Part shown: positions 13,012-22,884 of the stretch, piece after piece | Position numbering within the stretch: the stretch's first letter is position 1 | Layout of the letters: every line of letters begins with the position of its first letter | From: Niabella sp. | GTDB lineage: Bacteria; Bacteroidota; Bacteroidia; Chitinophagales; Chitinophagaceae | Length of the DNA: 35,928 bases | Direction of reading: 5' to 3' | NCBI RefSeq assembly: GCF_030150205.1 | Contig: NZ_JASLGT010000022.1 | Span: 1-35,928, forward strand | The notes under the pieces: generated by a model | What the model saw: the letters and a program-made list of their open reading frames with translations, nothing else | Databases searched by the model: none | Told to the model about the DNA's origin: nothing | Position numbers and translations under genes: made by a program

Positions 13012-15123
13012 ATGAACATAGCTCATAAAATCATGCAACAAGCCTTACATAAAACCATACTCCTGGTGCTGCTCTTTTATACGCTTGCACTGGGAGCGCA
13101 ACCCGCCATTGATCTGAGCGGTCTTAAAAAAAACGGTGCGCGGGTGCATACCAACAACAGTCATATTATCGTTCAGTGGCCGGCGGGAAAATCCGGTACA
13201 GTAAAAATGATCCTGTCCCGCGACGCTGCACGTCCCCTCTTCCACAGCATACAGGTAGCTAAGGCGAACACATTTACAGAAGTGGTGAAGGAGCTGGACC
13301 CTGTATTTATCCTGCGGGAAGGCACGAGAACACTGAGCCCTTCCAGCGGCGGCTGGGATGTTTTTTTTGATAAAGTGCCGGCCCGGCCATATACCACGAA
13401 CCTGGTGGCCTTCAGCAACGGCAATGGTTCGGTATCCAGCGATGGATCGCGGACCATTGTAAAGATCGGGACACTGAAAACGGCTTCCTTTTCCGGCCAT
13501 TTAGAGATCACTATTTACAATGGAAGTCCGTTGTTTAATATTGCTGCCGTGCTTTCCACGGCAAAGGATTCAACCGCCATTTTATATGACGCGGGGCTGG
13601 TTCATAAAAAGGATACCTGGAAGGCCATTGCCTGGGCCGACGTAAATGACCGGATGCAATACCAGGATACTGGTCTGCAGGACACCGCGCAAAACATGGA
13701 AGTAAAATACCGGACCATTATTGGTTACACGGGTAAGGGTAGTTGTGCCGTATTCCCTGCACCGCATCAATATTTTTATCCGCTTGATGAAGCCTTTAAT
13801 TTAAAATTCACCTGGCAGGGCCGCAACTATTTAAACATGGTTCGGGGTTTCGGGATCGGCATCCGGCAGGATCCGCCGGGCGACCGGCGCTACGTGCCCT
13901 GGTTTAATGCACCGCCCGGTACTGCTCAGCGGCTCAACTTTTTTTGTCTGGTAAGCGCAGACCGCCCCGCAGCTACGTTGGATGCTGTAAAGCAGTTTAC
14001 GAACAATGATCATTTTGTTGCACTGCCCGGCTATAAAACAATGGCCAGTCATTTTCATAACGAGTTCATTACACAGGTGGCTTTGAGCGGAAATCCCGTT
14101 CCGGAAGAGCCTGAATTTAAAACAGTATTGAAAGGCTCAGGGATCGATATTGTAAAGCTGGCCGAATTTCATGGAGTAGGTCACCCCAAAGGGCCGGATT
14201 CCGTCCGGTTGAAGGAACTGCATGCATTGTTTACACAAACAAAGCGGCTTTCAGATACCGGTTTCCTGCTGCTTCCAGGTGAAGAGGTCAATAATTTCTA
14301 CGGTGGTCATTGGCTGGCATTATTTCCCAAACCGGTGTACTGGGTCATGTCGAAAAAAACAGGTACACCTTTTCTTTCCAAGGATCCGTTATATGGCACC
14401 GTATACCATGTGGGCAGCAAAGAAGAAATGCTCCGGCTCCTGGAGCAGGAGCAGGGCCTTGCCTGGGTAGCCCATGCCCGTACAAAAGCATCCACAGGTT
14501 ATCCGGATCAATACCGTGAAGCAGCCTTTTTTAAATCAGACACTTACCTGGGCGCAGCGTGGAAGGCAATACCCGCCGATCTTTCATGGGCAACCCTTAG
14601 CAAACGGGTACTGCATCTTATGGATGACATGGCCAACTGGGGATTGAAAAAATACGTGCTGGGCGAGTCGGACATTTTTACCATCACCCGGCAAAACGAG
14701 ATGTATGCGCATCTGAATGTTAATTATCTCCAACTAAAAAAACTTCCCCGGTATGATGCGGGCTGGCAGCCGGTGCTGGATGTATTGCGCAATGGTCGCT
14801 TTTTCGTATCCACTGGTGAAGTACTCATCCCGGCTTTTAATATTAGCGGAAAGGAAGCCGGTGACACATTAAAACCGGCAGCATCGGGCAAGGCAATGAT
14901 TACCATCCAGCTTCGCTGGACCTTCCCGCTGCGGCACGCGGAAATCGTTTCAGGAGATGGGAAACAGGTTTTTCGCACTCCTGTTTCGTTAAACCATACC
15001 CTGCCCTTTGGCAAACAAACCTTCCGCTGGCCGGTACAACTTGATAACCGGAAATGGGTACGCGTGGAAGTATGGGATGTAGCCGCCAACGGTGCTTTTA
15101 CACAGCCGGTATGGCTGCAATAA
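13012..15123 (+). CDS. Secreted PHP/CehA-McbA-like metallohydrolase
   Basis: 703 residues from ATG 13012. The signal peptide (HKTILLVLLFYTLALGAQP) has no lipobox, so the protein is probably periplasmic or secreted. Residues 30-330 are beta-rich, without recognised motifs. From about 345 the PHP-like part begins: HFHNEF (346-351), DIVKLAEFHGVGHP, LLPGEEVNN with Glu424 or Glu425, GGHW with His433, WVAHARTK with His488 and GESDIF. NGRFFVSTGEVL near 594-605 matches the usual end of CehA/McbA-type domains, which use a metal centre to hydrolyse esters or amides. Here the first motif is HFHN rather than HxHS. The gene converges on the GH20-like enzyme gene (61 bases apart). The substrate is unknown. 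Confidence 0.68.
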   Translation: MNIAHKIMQQALHKTILLVLLFYTLALGAQPAIDLSGLKKNGARVHTNNSHIIVQWPAGKSGTVKMILSRDAARPLFHSIQVAKANTFTEVVKELDPVFILREGTRTLSPSSGGWDVFFDKVPARPYTTNLVAFSNGNGSVSSDGSRTIVKIGTLKTASFSGHLEITIYNGSPLFNIAAVLSTAKDSTAILYDAGLVHKKDTWKAIAWADVNDRMQYQDTGLQDTAQNMEVKYRTIIGYTGKGSCAVFPAPHQYFYPLDEAFNLKFTWQGRNYLNMVRGFGIGIRQDPPGDRRYVPWFNAPPGTAQRLNFFCLVSADRPAATLDAVKQFTNNDHFVALPGYKTMASHFHNEFITQVALSGNPVPEEPEFKTVLKGSGIDIVKLAEFHGVGHPKGPDSVRLKELHALFTQTKRLSDTGFLLLPGEEVNNFYGGHWLALFPKPVYWVMSKKTGTPFLSKDPLYGTVYHVGSKEEMLRLLEQEQGLAWVAHARTKASTGYPDQYREAAFFKSDTYLGAAWKAIPADLSWATLSKRVLHLMDDMANWGLKKYVLGESDIFTITRQNEMYAHLNVNYLQLKKLPRYDAGWQPVLDVLRNGRFFVSTGEVLIPAFNISGKEAGDTLKPAASGKAMITIQLRWTFPLRHAEIVSGDGKQVFRTPVSLNHTLPFGKQTFRWPVQLDNRKWVRVEVWDVAANGAFTQPVWLQ

Positions 15124-15184
15124 GACGAGCCCCGGTGCATAGCCGGCCGGCACATGGGACCGGCCCCCTGCCAAAAACGGATCA

Positions 15185-16327
15185 CTACCTGCCCGTTTGA
15201 CGAATGGCCCGGAACAGGTTTTTAAACGTTGCGATATTGGCGGCGGCGCCTGCGGAATACGGCTGCCTGCCATAATAGGCACGGATAAATTCCCCGGTAC
15301 TGATCCACGTGGTTTCGAGTACCCCCTGCATACGCCCTGCAAGCGTTTGCGCAAATTCCGCCCGGGTACCGTCTTTACGCGCGGCGTATACCTGTTCCAA
15401 CTGGGCGAGTGCCGAAGCCGTATCCGCGCAGGCACTTGCCAGCACATCAAAACCTTTAACGGCAAAATAAGCGGGTGTGGGCGGTGCATTCTCATATTTC
15501 CAATCGGTGATCAGGATGTCTTTCGGAATCATGTCAATGGCCCGGTGGGTATTGTTCATACTGGCCTGCCAGCCCAGCAGGTTGGTGGTTTTGCCATCGA
15601 TCAGGCGATCGCTCCACATCCACATGCGGCATTTTTTTTCCTGCAGGCGGGCATGTAATTTCCGGATATATTCAGCAAGGATCTCGGCCTTATCCCGGCC
15701 GCCACAGCGCGGACATTTTTCATAACCGATGATCCAGGCTTCATCCAGCCCTGCGTGAAAATCCGTAGCGCCACATACTTCAATCAGTTCATCCATCAGC
15801 GGAAAAAGCACCTTCAACAGATCCGGATGTGCGGGGCAAAGACTCTTATGATAAAAGTCGTACCAGTTTCCATACTTCCAGGGTATGGGTGGATCCAGGT
15901 CCGGCGATTCATCAAACTGCGGATACTTTGCCAGCAGCGGTAACAGCTCCGTTTGTTCCGATTGGTGCCCCAGCAGGTTCATCATGGGCACCAGCCGGAT
16001 ATGCGCCGCTTTACAGGCCAGGGCGATCTGCTGCATTTCGGCTTTTGACAATGCCCCGGCTGCAGCCAGTTCCGGGTGCGATTCAAACTGGTACCACCAT
16101 TCAATGCGCAGGGCCAGTGTGTTCACCCCCTCCTTCGGCAAGGCTTCTTTTATAAACCGGCACAATATAGCTACATCTGACCGTTGCGGTACGTTCAGCA
16201 TCAATCCTCTTACAGGCAACTCTTTCCAGGGAAAGTCTTTATAAGATTGCCCATTTGCCCGGCTGCCTGAAAACAGGCCTGCACCCAGGATGCAGGCCAT
16301 CAACCATAAACGTTTCATTTTTTTCAT
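15185..16327 (-). CDS. Family 20 glycosylhydrolase-like secreted enzyme
   Basis: 380 residues with a cleavable signal peptide (MKKMKRLWLMACILGAGLFSGSRANGQ). VRGLMLNVPQR, NTLALRIEWWYQF, RLVPMMNLLGHQSEQ, a DFHAGLDEAW motif at 189-198 and RMWMWSDRL fit a (beta/alpha)8 barrel of GH20 type. Asp195-Glu196 occupy the DE pair that GH20 enzymes use with the substrate acetamido group to release terminal HexNAc. The motif is HAGLDE rather than HxGGDE, and a CPRCGG follows at 205-210. The separate N-terminal GH20 beta domain is absent, so it is a short, divergent member. It is the last gene of the sigma/FecR/SusC/SusD/IPT series, eight bases after the IPT gene. Confidence 0.72.
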   Translation of the reverse strand: MKKMKRLWLMACILGAGLFSGSRANGQSYKDFPWKELPVRGLMLNVPQRSDVAILCRFIKEALPKEGVNTLALRIEWWYQFESHPELAAAGALSKAEMQQIALACKAAHIRLVPMMNLLGHQSEQTELLPLLAKYPQFDESPDLDPPIPWKYGNWYDFYHKSLCPAHPDLLKVLFPLMDELIEVCGATDFHAGLDEAWIIGYEKCPRCGGRDKAEILAEYIRKLHARLQEKKCRMWMWSDRLIDGKTTNLLGWQASMNNTHRAIDMIPKDILITDWKYENAPPTPAYFAVKGFDVLASACADTASALAQLEQVYAARKDGTRAEFAQTLAGRMQGVLETTWISTGEFIRAYYGRQPYSAGAAANIATFKNLFRAIRQTGR

Positions 16328-16335
16328 CGCGCTCC

Positions 16336-17613
16336 TTATTCTGTGATCACCTTCCGTACCCGCTGGTTATTGCGATCCAGCACATATACCACGCCGTTTT
16401 TATCAACAGTTACCCCTGTGGGTGCATAAAACAAGGCCGCGCTTCCCGTACCATCGGCAAAGCCCGCAGTACTGCCGCCGATATAGGTACTTACCTCCCA
16501 GGTACCCGCTGTAATACGGCGGATGCATTGGTTGCTGTTACTGCCCGATCCATCCCAGGTACCATTGCCCGCTATATACAGGTTACCGTTTTTATCTACG
16601 GTAATGGCCCAGGGCATATCAAATTTAGCAGCAGCACCTGTTCCATTTACCAGGCCGGTTACCCCAGCCTGACCGGCGATCAGCGTTCGTTCCCAGGTAT
16701 CGGCTTTTAGTTTCCAGATCACGGATTTGCCGTGTTCCACCACATAGAGGTTCCCCTGCTGATCAACCGTTACATCGGAGGGATAGTTAAACCCGGTAGC
16801 TATATCCTTTGTACTACCGTCTGGTGTTACCTGTACAATGGTACCGGAAGAAGTATTGGCGTAGTACACCATCCCATTGCGTTTATCAATACCCAACCCC
16901 CAGGCCTCGCCCCAGCATACCCGCGAAGTGGTTCCATCGGGCGTTATCCGGCGTACCGTCCAGGCCTCCGGATCCGATACATACAGGTTACCCGTGGTTG
17001 GATCCGTAACTACATCAAACGGCAGGTAGAACTCGGCTTCGTCTCCCTTACCTTCTTTGTATCCATAATTACCACTGCCCGCAATGGAGGTAACCGTTCC
17101 ATCCGGCGCAATCTTCCGCACGCGCCGGTTACCAGGATCTGCTACAAAAAGATTGCCGTCTGCATCCACATCCAGCCCGCAACGCGCACTAAAGTTAAAC
17201 GAAGCCAGCCGGCCCGCTCCATCTGCAAAGCCGGCCGTACCGGTACCTGCCAGGGTAGAAACCACCGAAGAAGGCAGGTAATTAAAATCGGTTTTACTGG
17301 TCACGGAGCGGCCATTAATGGTTACTTCAATTTTTCCGCTGCCGGCCTTCCGCGGAATCACGATCAGGATCCGGTCTTCTACCGTACCCTCCACATAAGC
17401 CTTTACACCGTTTACCATTACGCTCACCTCATTTATATGCTTGCTGAAATTGGTACCATAAAGCAGCACCTCCGTTCCTGCACCACCGGAAGCCGGGGTA
17501 AACTGGTCTACGGTAATGGGCGCATTGCCATTGTGCTCAAAGCTTGTGTCTTTTTTACAGGCGGTGGCCATCAGGATCATCAGCACCACCAGGCCTTTTA
17601 TAATCGGTTTCAT
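16336..17613 (-). CDS. IPT/TIG and NHL-repeat lipoprotein
   Basis: 425 residues. The signal peptide ends at Cys19 (MATACKK). Residues about 31-113 are an IPT/TIG Ig-like domain (VDQFTPASGGAGTEVLLYGTNF). From about 117 there are at least five NHL repeats with recurrent DGNLFVADPGNRRVRKI, GNLYVSD, GNLYVVEHGKSVIWKL, NGNLYIAGNGTW and NGVVYVLDRNNQRVRKV, giving a beta-propeller. Proteins of this layout often follow SusD in Bacteroidota and are thought to sit on the cell surface, where they bind glycan. That role is inferred here. It is 27 bases after the SusD stop and eight before the GH20-like start. Confidence 0.85.
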   Translation of the reverse strand: MKPIIKGLVVLMILMATACKKDTSFEHNGNAPITVDQFTPASGGAGTEVLLYGTNFSKHINEVSVMVNGVKAYVEGTVEDRILIVIPRKAGSGKIEVTINGRSVTSKTDFNYLPSSVVSTLAGTGTAGFADGAGRLASFNFSARCGLDVDADGNLFVADPGNRRVRKIAPDGTVTSIAGSGNYGYKEGKGDEAEFYLPFDVVTDPTTGNLYVSDPEAWTVRRITPDGTTSRVCWGEAWGLGIDKRNGMVYYANTSSGTIVQVTPDGSTKDIATGFNYPSDVTVDQQGNLYVVEHGKSVIWKLKADTWERTLIAGQAGVTGLVNGTGAAAKFDMPWAITVDKNGNLYIAGNGTWDGSGSNSNQCIRRITAGTWEVSTYIGGSTAGFADGTGSAALFYAPTGVTVDKNGVVYVLDRNNQRVRKVITE

Positions 17614-17640
17614 ATCTATCGTTTTTGGTTCAAATAAGTA

Positions 17641-19293
17641 TTACCAGCCGGGGTTCTGTTTAAATTCCGGGTTACGTCCGCTTACCTTGTCGATCTCGGC
17701 CTGGGGTATCGGCAGCCAATAGTTTTTGTTGGCATCAAATACCCGCTTTTCAAGTACCGGGTAGGTATAGGTAATATTTCCCGATCCGCTTACCGCCACT
17801 CCATGTACTTCTTTATTGTCGGTTAGTTCCGCAATCTTCCAGCGGCGCACATCCCAGAACCGGTGGTCTTCCAATGCCAGTTCAATCCTGCGCTCATGCC
17901 GGATGGCTTCGCGCAGCGCATCCGTTGCACTGCCCACGTAATCGGGCATCCCTGCCCTGCGGCGTATCGCGTTGAGCGCATTACGGCTTTCCATAGCGGC
18001 ACCACCGGATTCATTAAGCGCTTCTGCATAGTTCAGGTATAGTTCTGCTGTACGCATCAGCACCCATTTACGATCGGCTGCGCCGGTATTGGTAAACAGG
18101 TTTACCGATTCCAGCAGGTATTTACGGGGCCAGTAGTTGGAAGCGATTTGTCCGGACCGGGGTACATCGGCGCCGTTCGGATCCAGGGTACGGCCCTTCC
18201 AGGTAGCACCCGGATAGAGGATGGTGGCGTAAAAGCGGGGATCGCGGCCCTCATAAGGCTTTTGCGGATTGTATCCCGATGCCGCATCTTTGACAGACAA
18301 GCCGGTTTGCTTCATTTCATAGTCATCTACCAACTCCTGCAGCGGGTTGATATTGCCATAGCCGTTGGAACCCCTGGGATTCATTTCCTGGTCGATGCCA
18401 CCATCGCGGTAAGCACCCGGGGCCGGACGGCTCCAGATCACTTCTTTATTGAGGTATTGCGTAAAGATCTCCCCATAATTGCTGTGCAGGGTATAGCCAT
18501 TGTTGAGCGCCGAATCCAGCGCTACCTTCCCTGCCTGCGCGGCCTGTGCCCAGCGGTTGCGGTCGTTGGCAGGATTAAAAAGCGGACTGGCATAAAACAA
18601 CAATGCCCGGCTGCGCAGGGCCAGCACCACCATTTTTGAAACGCGGCCCCAGTTGGCCGGCCGTTCTGCATAGGTAAGCGGTAACAGGTTTTCGGCATCC
18701 TGCAGGTCTTTAAGCACACTGGCCATCACCTCATCGATCGTATTGCGTTTATAAAAAATATCGTTAGGATTATCAAACGGGTTCTGTTCTTTCAGGATCA
18801 GCGGTACACCGCCCCAGCGGATCATCAGCTCAAAATAATAAAACGCCCGCAACGCCAGCGCTTCCCCGCGCAGCCGGTTGCGGCGTTCCGGATAATTGGC
18901 ATCCTCCGGCACCAGCTCAAAATTTCCCAGGAAGATATTGCAGGCCCGTATCTTGGCGTAAAAGCTGCTCCACTGATCCGCCAGCGGAAAATTAGACGGG
19001 CTCATGGCACCGGTATTAAAGTTTCCGGCATCCGGATAGGAAACCGAATTATCGGCCGCCTGGTTGGTTTCATCGGTGGCACTGCTCAGCATCCACGGGG
19101 ATGCGGGTTTAAAAATATTGGGCAGGTTGTCGTAGATCACATTTACAAACTTCTCTGCGTTTTCAATATTGCTGAATACCTCTTTGCCCGTGATCAGATC
19201 ACTGGGTTTGCGATCCAGGTAGTTCTTGCTGCAGGCGTTCCCCAGCAGCAACACCATACACAAAAAGATGGTTTTTACGAATGTCATTTTCAT
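17641..19293 (-). CDS. RagB/SusD family outer-membrane lipoprotein
   Basis: 550 residues. The signal peptide ends at Cys21 (LLLGNACSKNYLDRKPSD), the usual SusD start. TETNQ-like wording (SATDETNQAADNS), WSSFYAKIRACNIFLGN, RGEALALRAFYYFELMIRWGGVPLI and AELYLNYAEALNESGG give the TPR-bearing SusD fold. ALNAIRRRAGMPDY and ALEDHRFWDVRRWKIAE support the family. It caps the SusC pore and helps load the ligand. It lies 134 bases after the SusC stop, and the spacer contains a hairpin. Start ATG 19293; an ATG two codons later is also possible. Confidence 0.95.
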   Translation of the reverse strand: MKMTFVKTIFLCMVLLLGNACSKNYLDRKPSDLITGKEVFSNIENAEKFVNVIYDNLPNIFKPASPWMLSSATDETNQAADNSVSYPDAGNFNTGAMSPSNFPLADQWSSFYAKIRACNIFLGNFELVPEDANYPERRNRLRGEALALRAFYYFELMIRWGGVPLILKEQNPFDNPNDIFYKRNTIDEVMASVLKDLQDAENLLPLTYAERPANWGRVSKMVVLALRSRALLFYASPLFNPANDRNRWAQAAQAGKVALDSALNNGYTLHSNYGEIFTQYLNKEVIWSRPAPGAYRDGGIDQEMNPRGSNGYGNINPLQELVDDYEMKQTGLSVKDAASGYNPQKPYEGRDPRFYATILYPGATWKGRTLDPNGADVPRSGQIASNYWPRKYLLESVNLFTNTGAADRKWVLMRTAELYLNYAEALNESGGAAMESRNALNAIRRRAGMPDYVGSATDALREAIRHERRIELALEDHRFWDVRRWKIAELTDNKEVHGVAVSGSGNITYTYPVLEKRVFDANKNYWLPIPQAEIDKVSGRNPEFKQNPGW

Positions 19294-19353
19294 CTGCTTA
19301 TTTTTTATTGCTTTTGGTCAGATATTCCGAAGACGTTTAGAACGCATAAGGCT

Positions 19354-19386
19354 ATATTCATTTTCATCTTCGAACGGAATGAATAT
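19354..19386 (-). other. Hairpin in the SusC-SusD spacer
   Basis: ATATTCATT (19354-19362) and AATGAATAT (19378-19386) form a perfect nine-base stem with a 15-base loop, in the 134-base spacer. A weak T-run (four T) follows on the minus strand. It may trim or stabilise the message and set a SusC/SusD ratio. Confidence 0.4.
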
Positions 19387-19427
19387 TTTCGTATACGCGA
19401 TTTCATTGTTATCGGTTCACCCAGGAA

Positions 19428-22400
19428 TTAAAAGTTGATGGTAATGCCCGCATTATAGATGCGCATAATGGGATACGGCTGCCAGCCCCAGCGGCCGCCG
19501 GTATTGGACTCCGGATCAATCCCCAGGTCTTTTACATTATCCCAGGAGATCAGGTTCAATCCGTTCAGGTAGATCCGGGCCGTTTTAACGCCTACATGAT
19601 ACAGCCAGCGCCGGGGCAACTGGTAGCCCACTTCCAGGTTCTTTAGTTTTACATAATCCGTTTTGCGTACCCAGTAGGTAGAGCTGATAAAGTTATTGGC
19701 CATATTGCTTTCCGACAGGTGCAGGGCCGGGAAGGTGGCATCGGCTGCATTCTCAGGCGTCCAGCGATTGAGATGGATGGGGCGGTAACTACCGCGGTAA
19801 TTAAAGGTCAGTTGTGAAGAATACATCTGCCGCCCGCCCAGCGCGCCCTGGAACAGCACACTGATGTCGAAGCCTTTATAATTAACCCCGAAACTGGCCC
19901 CAAAATAACTGGTGGGCACATTGAGCATGGGGATCATTACCCGGTCTGCCTCGTTGATAATATTATTGCCATCGATGTCTTTATACTTAATATCGCCTGG
20001 AATGACCGGGGCAAAATTCTGTACCGGGCTATGGGCAATCTCGTCCTGACTTTTGAAGAGCCCTTCGGCAATATATCCCAGGTCGTACCCGATGGGAAGC
20101 CCTACAATACTTTGGTAGGAATAGGCCAGTTTGGGCTCATCCATTTCCAGTATCTTATTTTTTACATACTGGTAATTGAGCTTTGTAAATGCTCCCAGGC
20201 CACCGATGCGCGTATTCAGGTTGGCTTCCACTTCAAAGCCCCGGTTTACAATGCGTCCCAGGTTACGGTTCACTGCAGCAGTGATACCCAGGTAAGAAGG
20301 GATGGATCCCGCATAAGTAAGAATGTCGGTACGCATTTCCCGGAACAGATCCGCATTGATCTTCAGCCGGTCTTTAAAAAAGCCGGTCTCAATGCCCAGG
20401 TTGGTCTTGGCTGCTTTTTCCCAGGTGATGGCCGTATTCCCGATCCGGTTCTCTACATAGCCATCGTTGCCGCTGCCGGGATTGCCAAATGTAAAGCCAC
20501 CACCGCGTGCATAATCAGAAATATACAGCCAGCGTCCGCTGCCCACCATATCGTTACCCACATAACCATGGGAGAAACGCATCTTCAAAAAACTAAGGGC
20601 ACCGCCGCTATGCATGAACGGTTCATTGCTGATGACCCAGGCGCCGGACAGGGCTGGGAAAAACCCATACCGTTTACCGGGAGGAAAGTTCTCTGAGCCG
20701 TTGTAGCCGGCATTAAATTCCAGGTAATATTTTTTGTCATAGTTATAGGCCACACGGCCTACATAGCCCTGGTACACACGGGGCAGATCGCCCAGCTGTG
20801 AGCGGTAATTGCGGTTGAACAGCAACAGGCTGCTCCAGCTGTGTTTTCCGAAATCGCGGTCGTACATCAGCTTCAGGTCATAATAGTAATAACGCTGCCC
20901 GCTGGCATAACCAGACCGTTGCAAACTGGTGGCAATGCGGTGCTGGGTATAGGTGCCGGTGCCTGTTCCCGGGATGCTTTTATAGCGATAGGAATCAAAA
21001 CCCTGGTCCAGTGCAAAATTGATATCGCCGTAGTTCTCAAAAGTAAACAGTCCCTTTACTTTCAGACCCGGAGTGATAAAGTCCAGCTTGCGCGACAATG
21101 CCACACTTCCGTTGGTACTATGCCAGTACGCATCCAGGTAACCGTTGTGGGTTAAGATGCCATAAGGGTTGGAAAAATCTTCCCGCATATTCCCGGAGGC
21201 GATGCTGCCATTGGGATTTAATACCGGGGTAAGATTGTTGGTCATTTGCGACAACAACACCCAGAAGAATTCAAAATTCGACCGGTCCTGAGAAGGCGTG
21301 GTACGGTTCTCCAGTCTTGAAGCCAGGTCTACCTGCAGATCGGTATGCTTATCCAGGGTGATATCTACATTTGACCGGAAGTTAAAACGGTCGTATTTAT
21401 ATTTTACCCCGTAGGCATTTTCATTGGCCCGGTTGTACAGGGGTTCCTGCCGCAGGTAAGAACCCGATACAAAATATTTTACATAGGGCGATCCGCCGCT
21501 GATATTGAAATTGGCTGTTTTTTGCGGCGACCAGTCGCGGATGAGCTCCTTATACCAATCCACGTTTGGGTAATCATAAGGCTTTAGCCCTGTGCGGAAG
21601 TATTCCAGTTCCTGCTCCGTCCATACCGGCAGCAGGCCATCATTGCGGGCTGCTTCGTTCTGCAGTTTACCCGTTTCATAAGAACTCAGGAAACGCGGAA
21701 AATTGGTGGGCTGCTGCAGGGCATATTGAAAATTGGCCTGTATATTGGGCGGACCATTGATCCCGCGCCTCGTAGTAACCAGGATGATGCCATTAGCCCC
21801 CTGGATACCATAAAGCGCCGTTGAAGAAGCATCCTTAAGAATGGATACGGATTCAATTTCATTGGCATCCAGCTGACCCAGGTTGGCATCGCCACGGGGC
21901 AAGCCGTCAATTACGATCAGCGGGTTGGTAGCACCGATGGTGCTGATGCCCCGTATAAACAACTGGGAGTAATCATCACCGGGGCGCCCGGAACGTTGTA
22001 CGGTGATCAACCCCGGTAAACGCCCTGCCAGCGCATTGGTAAGGTTGGCCACAGGGCTTTGTTTCAGTTCCTTTGTCTGGATACTGGATACCGCACCGGT
22101 AACGCTTTGCCGGGTCTGCTTCTGACCGTAAGCCATCACCACCACCTCTCCCATATCGGTTTCTGCCAGTTGCAGGATAATGGACAGGGGCTGCGACGCA
22201 TCCACCCGGAGTTCCTGTGCCAGGTATCCCACCGCTGATATCCGGATGGTGGCTGGCAGCTTTTTGGCACTCAGATGAAACTGCCCCTCTGCATCGGTCA
22301 TCGTAGAACCTCCGTCACCATTCAGCACCTGTACCGTTACATTGGGCAGGCCTTTTTGGAGGGAGTCCGTTACCCGCCCGCTGATCCCGCTCTGGGCCGG

Positions 22401-22787
22401 GGTTACAGGGGGAGCGACGGCCGGCGGGGCACCGGCGGGTTTCTTTTTAATGATCACCATCCGGTTCTTTAGCTGGTAGGTAAGCGGCAGCCCGCTGAGC
22501 AGCTCTTTTAAAGCCGCTTCGAGCGATAGCCCCTGGATATTCGCTTCAGCCACTTTTAGCCCGCGCACATCCTCTACCCGGTAAATAAAATCGGCATTAC
22601 TTTGTTTTTGCAAGCTGTAAAACACTTCGGTCAGCAGCAGGTTGCGCCCCTTCACCGATACCGTTTGTGCGTTACCGGAGCTATGCACCAGCAGCAACAT
22701 CCACATCCATACCACCGGGAGTACCCGGGAAACAACCGTTGGCGCCCATCGTCTGTGACCGGGCCCGTCCATTTTTCTTATACGCAT
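19428..22787 (-). CDS. SusC/RagA TonB-linked outer-membrane protein with STN signalling domain
   Basis: 1119 residues. The signal peptide is long (to about 41). Residues 42-115 are an STN domain (LLLTEVFYSLQKQSNADFIYR, LKELLSGLPLTYQLKNRMVIIKKK), then comes a proline-rich linker. Residues 134-208 are a CarboxypepD_reg-like domain, followed by a TonB-box-like EVVVMAYGQ and a plug with LAGRLPGLITVQRSG and SILKDASSTALYGIQGANGIILVTTRRG. The rest is the barrel, ending MRIYNAGITINF. STN receptors pass an occupied signal to a FecR anti-sigma, here the adjacent gene. It imports an oligosaccharide or related ligand with its SusD partner, using TonB energy. Confidence 0.95.
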   Translation of the reverse strand: MRIRKMDGPGHRRWAPTVVSRVLPVVWMWMLLLVHSSGNAQTVSVKGRNLLLTEVFYSLQKQSNADFIYRVEDVRGLKVAEANIQGLSLEAALKELLSGLPLTYQLKNRMVIIKKKPAGAPPAVAPPVTPAQSGISGRVTDSLQKGLPNVTVQVLNGDGGSTMTDAEGQFHLSAKKLPATIRISAVGYLAQELRVDASQPLSIILQLAETDMGEVVVMAYGQKQTRQSVTGAVSSIQTKELKQSPVANLTNALAGRLPGLITVQRSGRPGDDYSQLFIRGISTIGATNPLIVIDGLPRGDANLGQLDANEIESVSILKDASSTALYGIQGANGIILVTTRRGINGPPNIQANFQYALQQPTNFPRFLSSYETGKLQNEAARNDGLLPVWTEQELEYFRTGLKPYDYPNVDWYKELIRDWSPQKTANFNISGGSPYVKYFVSGSYLRQEPLYNRANENAYGVKYKYDRFNFRSNVDITLDKHTDLQVDLASRLENRTTPSQDRSNFEFFWVLLSQMTNNLTPVLNPNGSIASGNMREDFSNPYGILTHNGYLDAYWHSTNGSVALSRKLDFITPGLKVKGLFTFENYGDINFALDQGFDSYRYKSIPGTGTGTYTQHRIATSLQRSGYASGQRYYYYDLKLMYDRDFGKHSWSSLLLFNRNYRSQLGDLPRVYQGYVGRVAYNYDKKYYLEFNAGYNGSENFPPGKRYGFFPALSGAWVISNEPFMHSGGALSFLKMRFSHGYVGNDMVGSGRWLYISDYARGGGFTFGNPGSGNDGYVENRIGNTAITWEKAAKTNLGIETGFFKDRLKINADLFREMRTDILTYAGSIPSYLGITAAVNRNLGRIVNRGFEVEANLNTRIGGLGAFTKLNYQYVKNKILEMDEPKLAYSYQSIVGLPIGYDLGYIAEGLFKSQDEIAHSPVQNFAPVIPGDIKYKDIDGNNIINEADRVMIPMLNVPTSYFGASFGVNYKGFDISVLFQGALGGRQMYSSQLTFNYRGSYRPIHLNRWTPENAADATFPALHLSESNMANNFISSTYWVRKTDYVKLKNLEVGYQLPRRWLYHVGVKTARIYLNGLNLISWDNVKDLGIDPESNTGGRWGWQPYPIMRIYNAGITINF

Positions 22788-22884
22788 TTTTTATCGTTGG
22801 TTTATGAATAAGCAAACGTATCCCACTTGCCATTGCTGGCAATTTTTTTTATGCTGTTCCGGTAACAGAAACTTCGTCTTCCTG

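Noticed and set aside
15145..15165. GGCCGG/CCGGCC hairpin between the convergent PHP and GH20-like genes
   Set aside because: No T-run follows on either strand, so a terminator call is not supported.
16732..17637. 301-codon frame opposite the IPT/NHL gene
   Set aside because: It is antisense to a repeat-rich coding region. The low-complexity Ile/Tyr/Arg composition reflects the NHL repeats on the other strand.
20031..20696. 221-codon frame opposite the first SusC gene
   Set aside because: It is antisense to a clear SusC, has no family wording, and belongs to several such shadow frames caused by codon bias.
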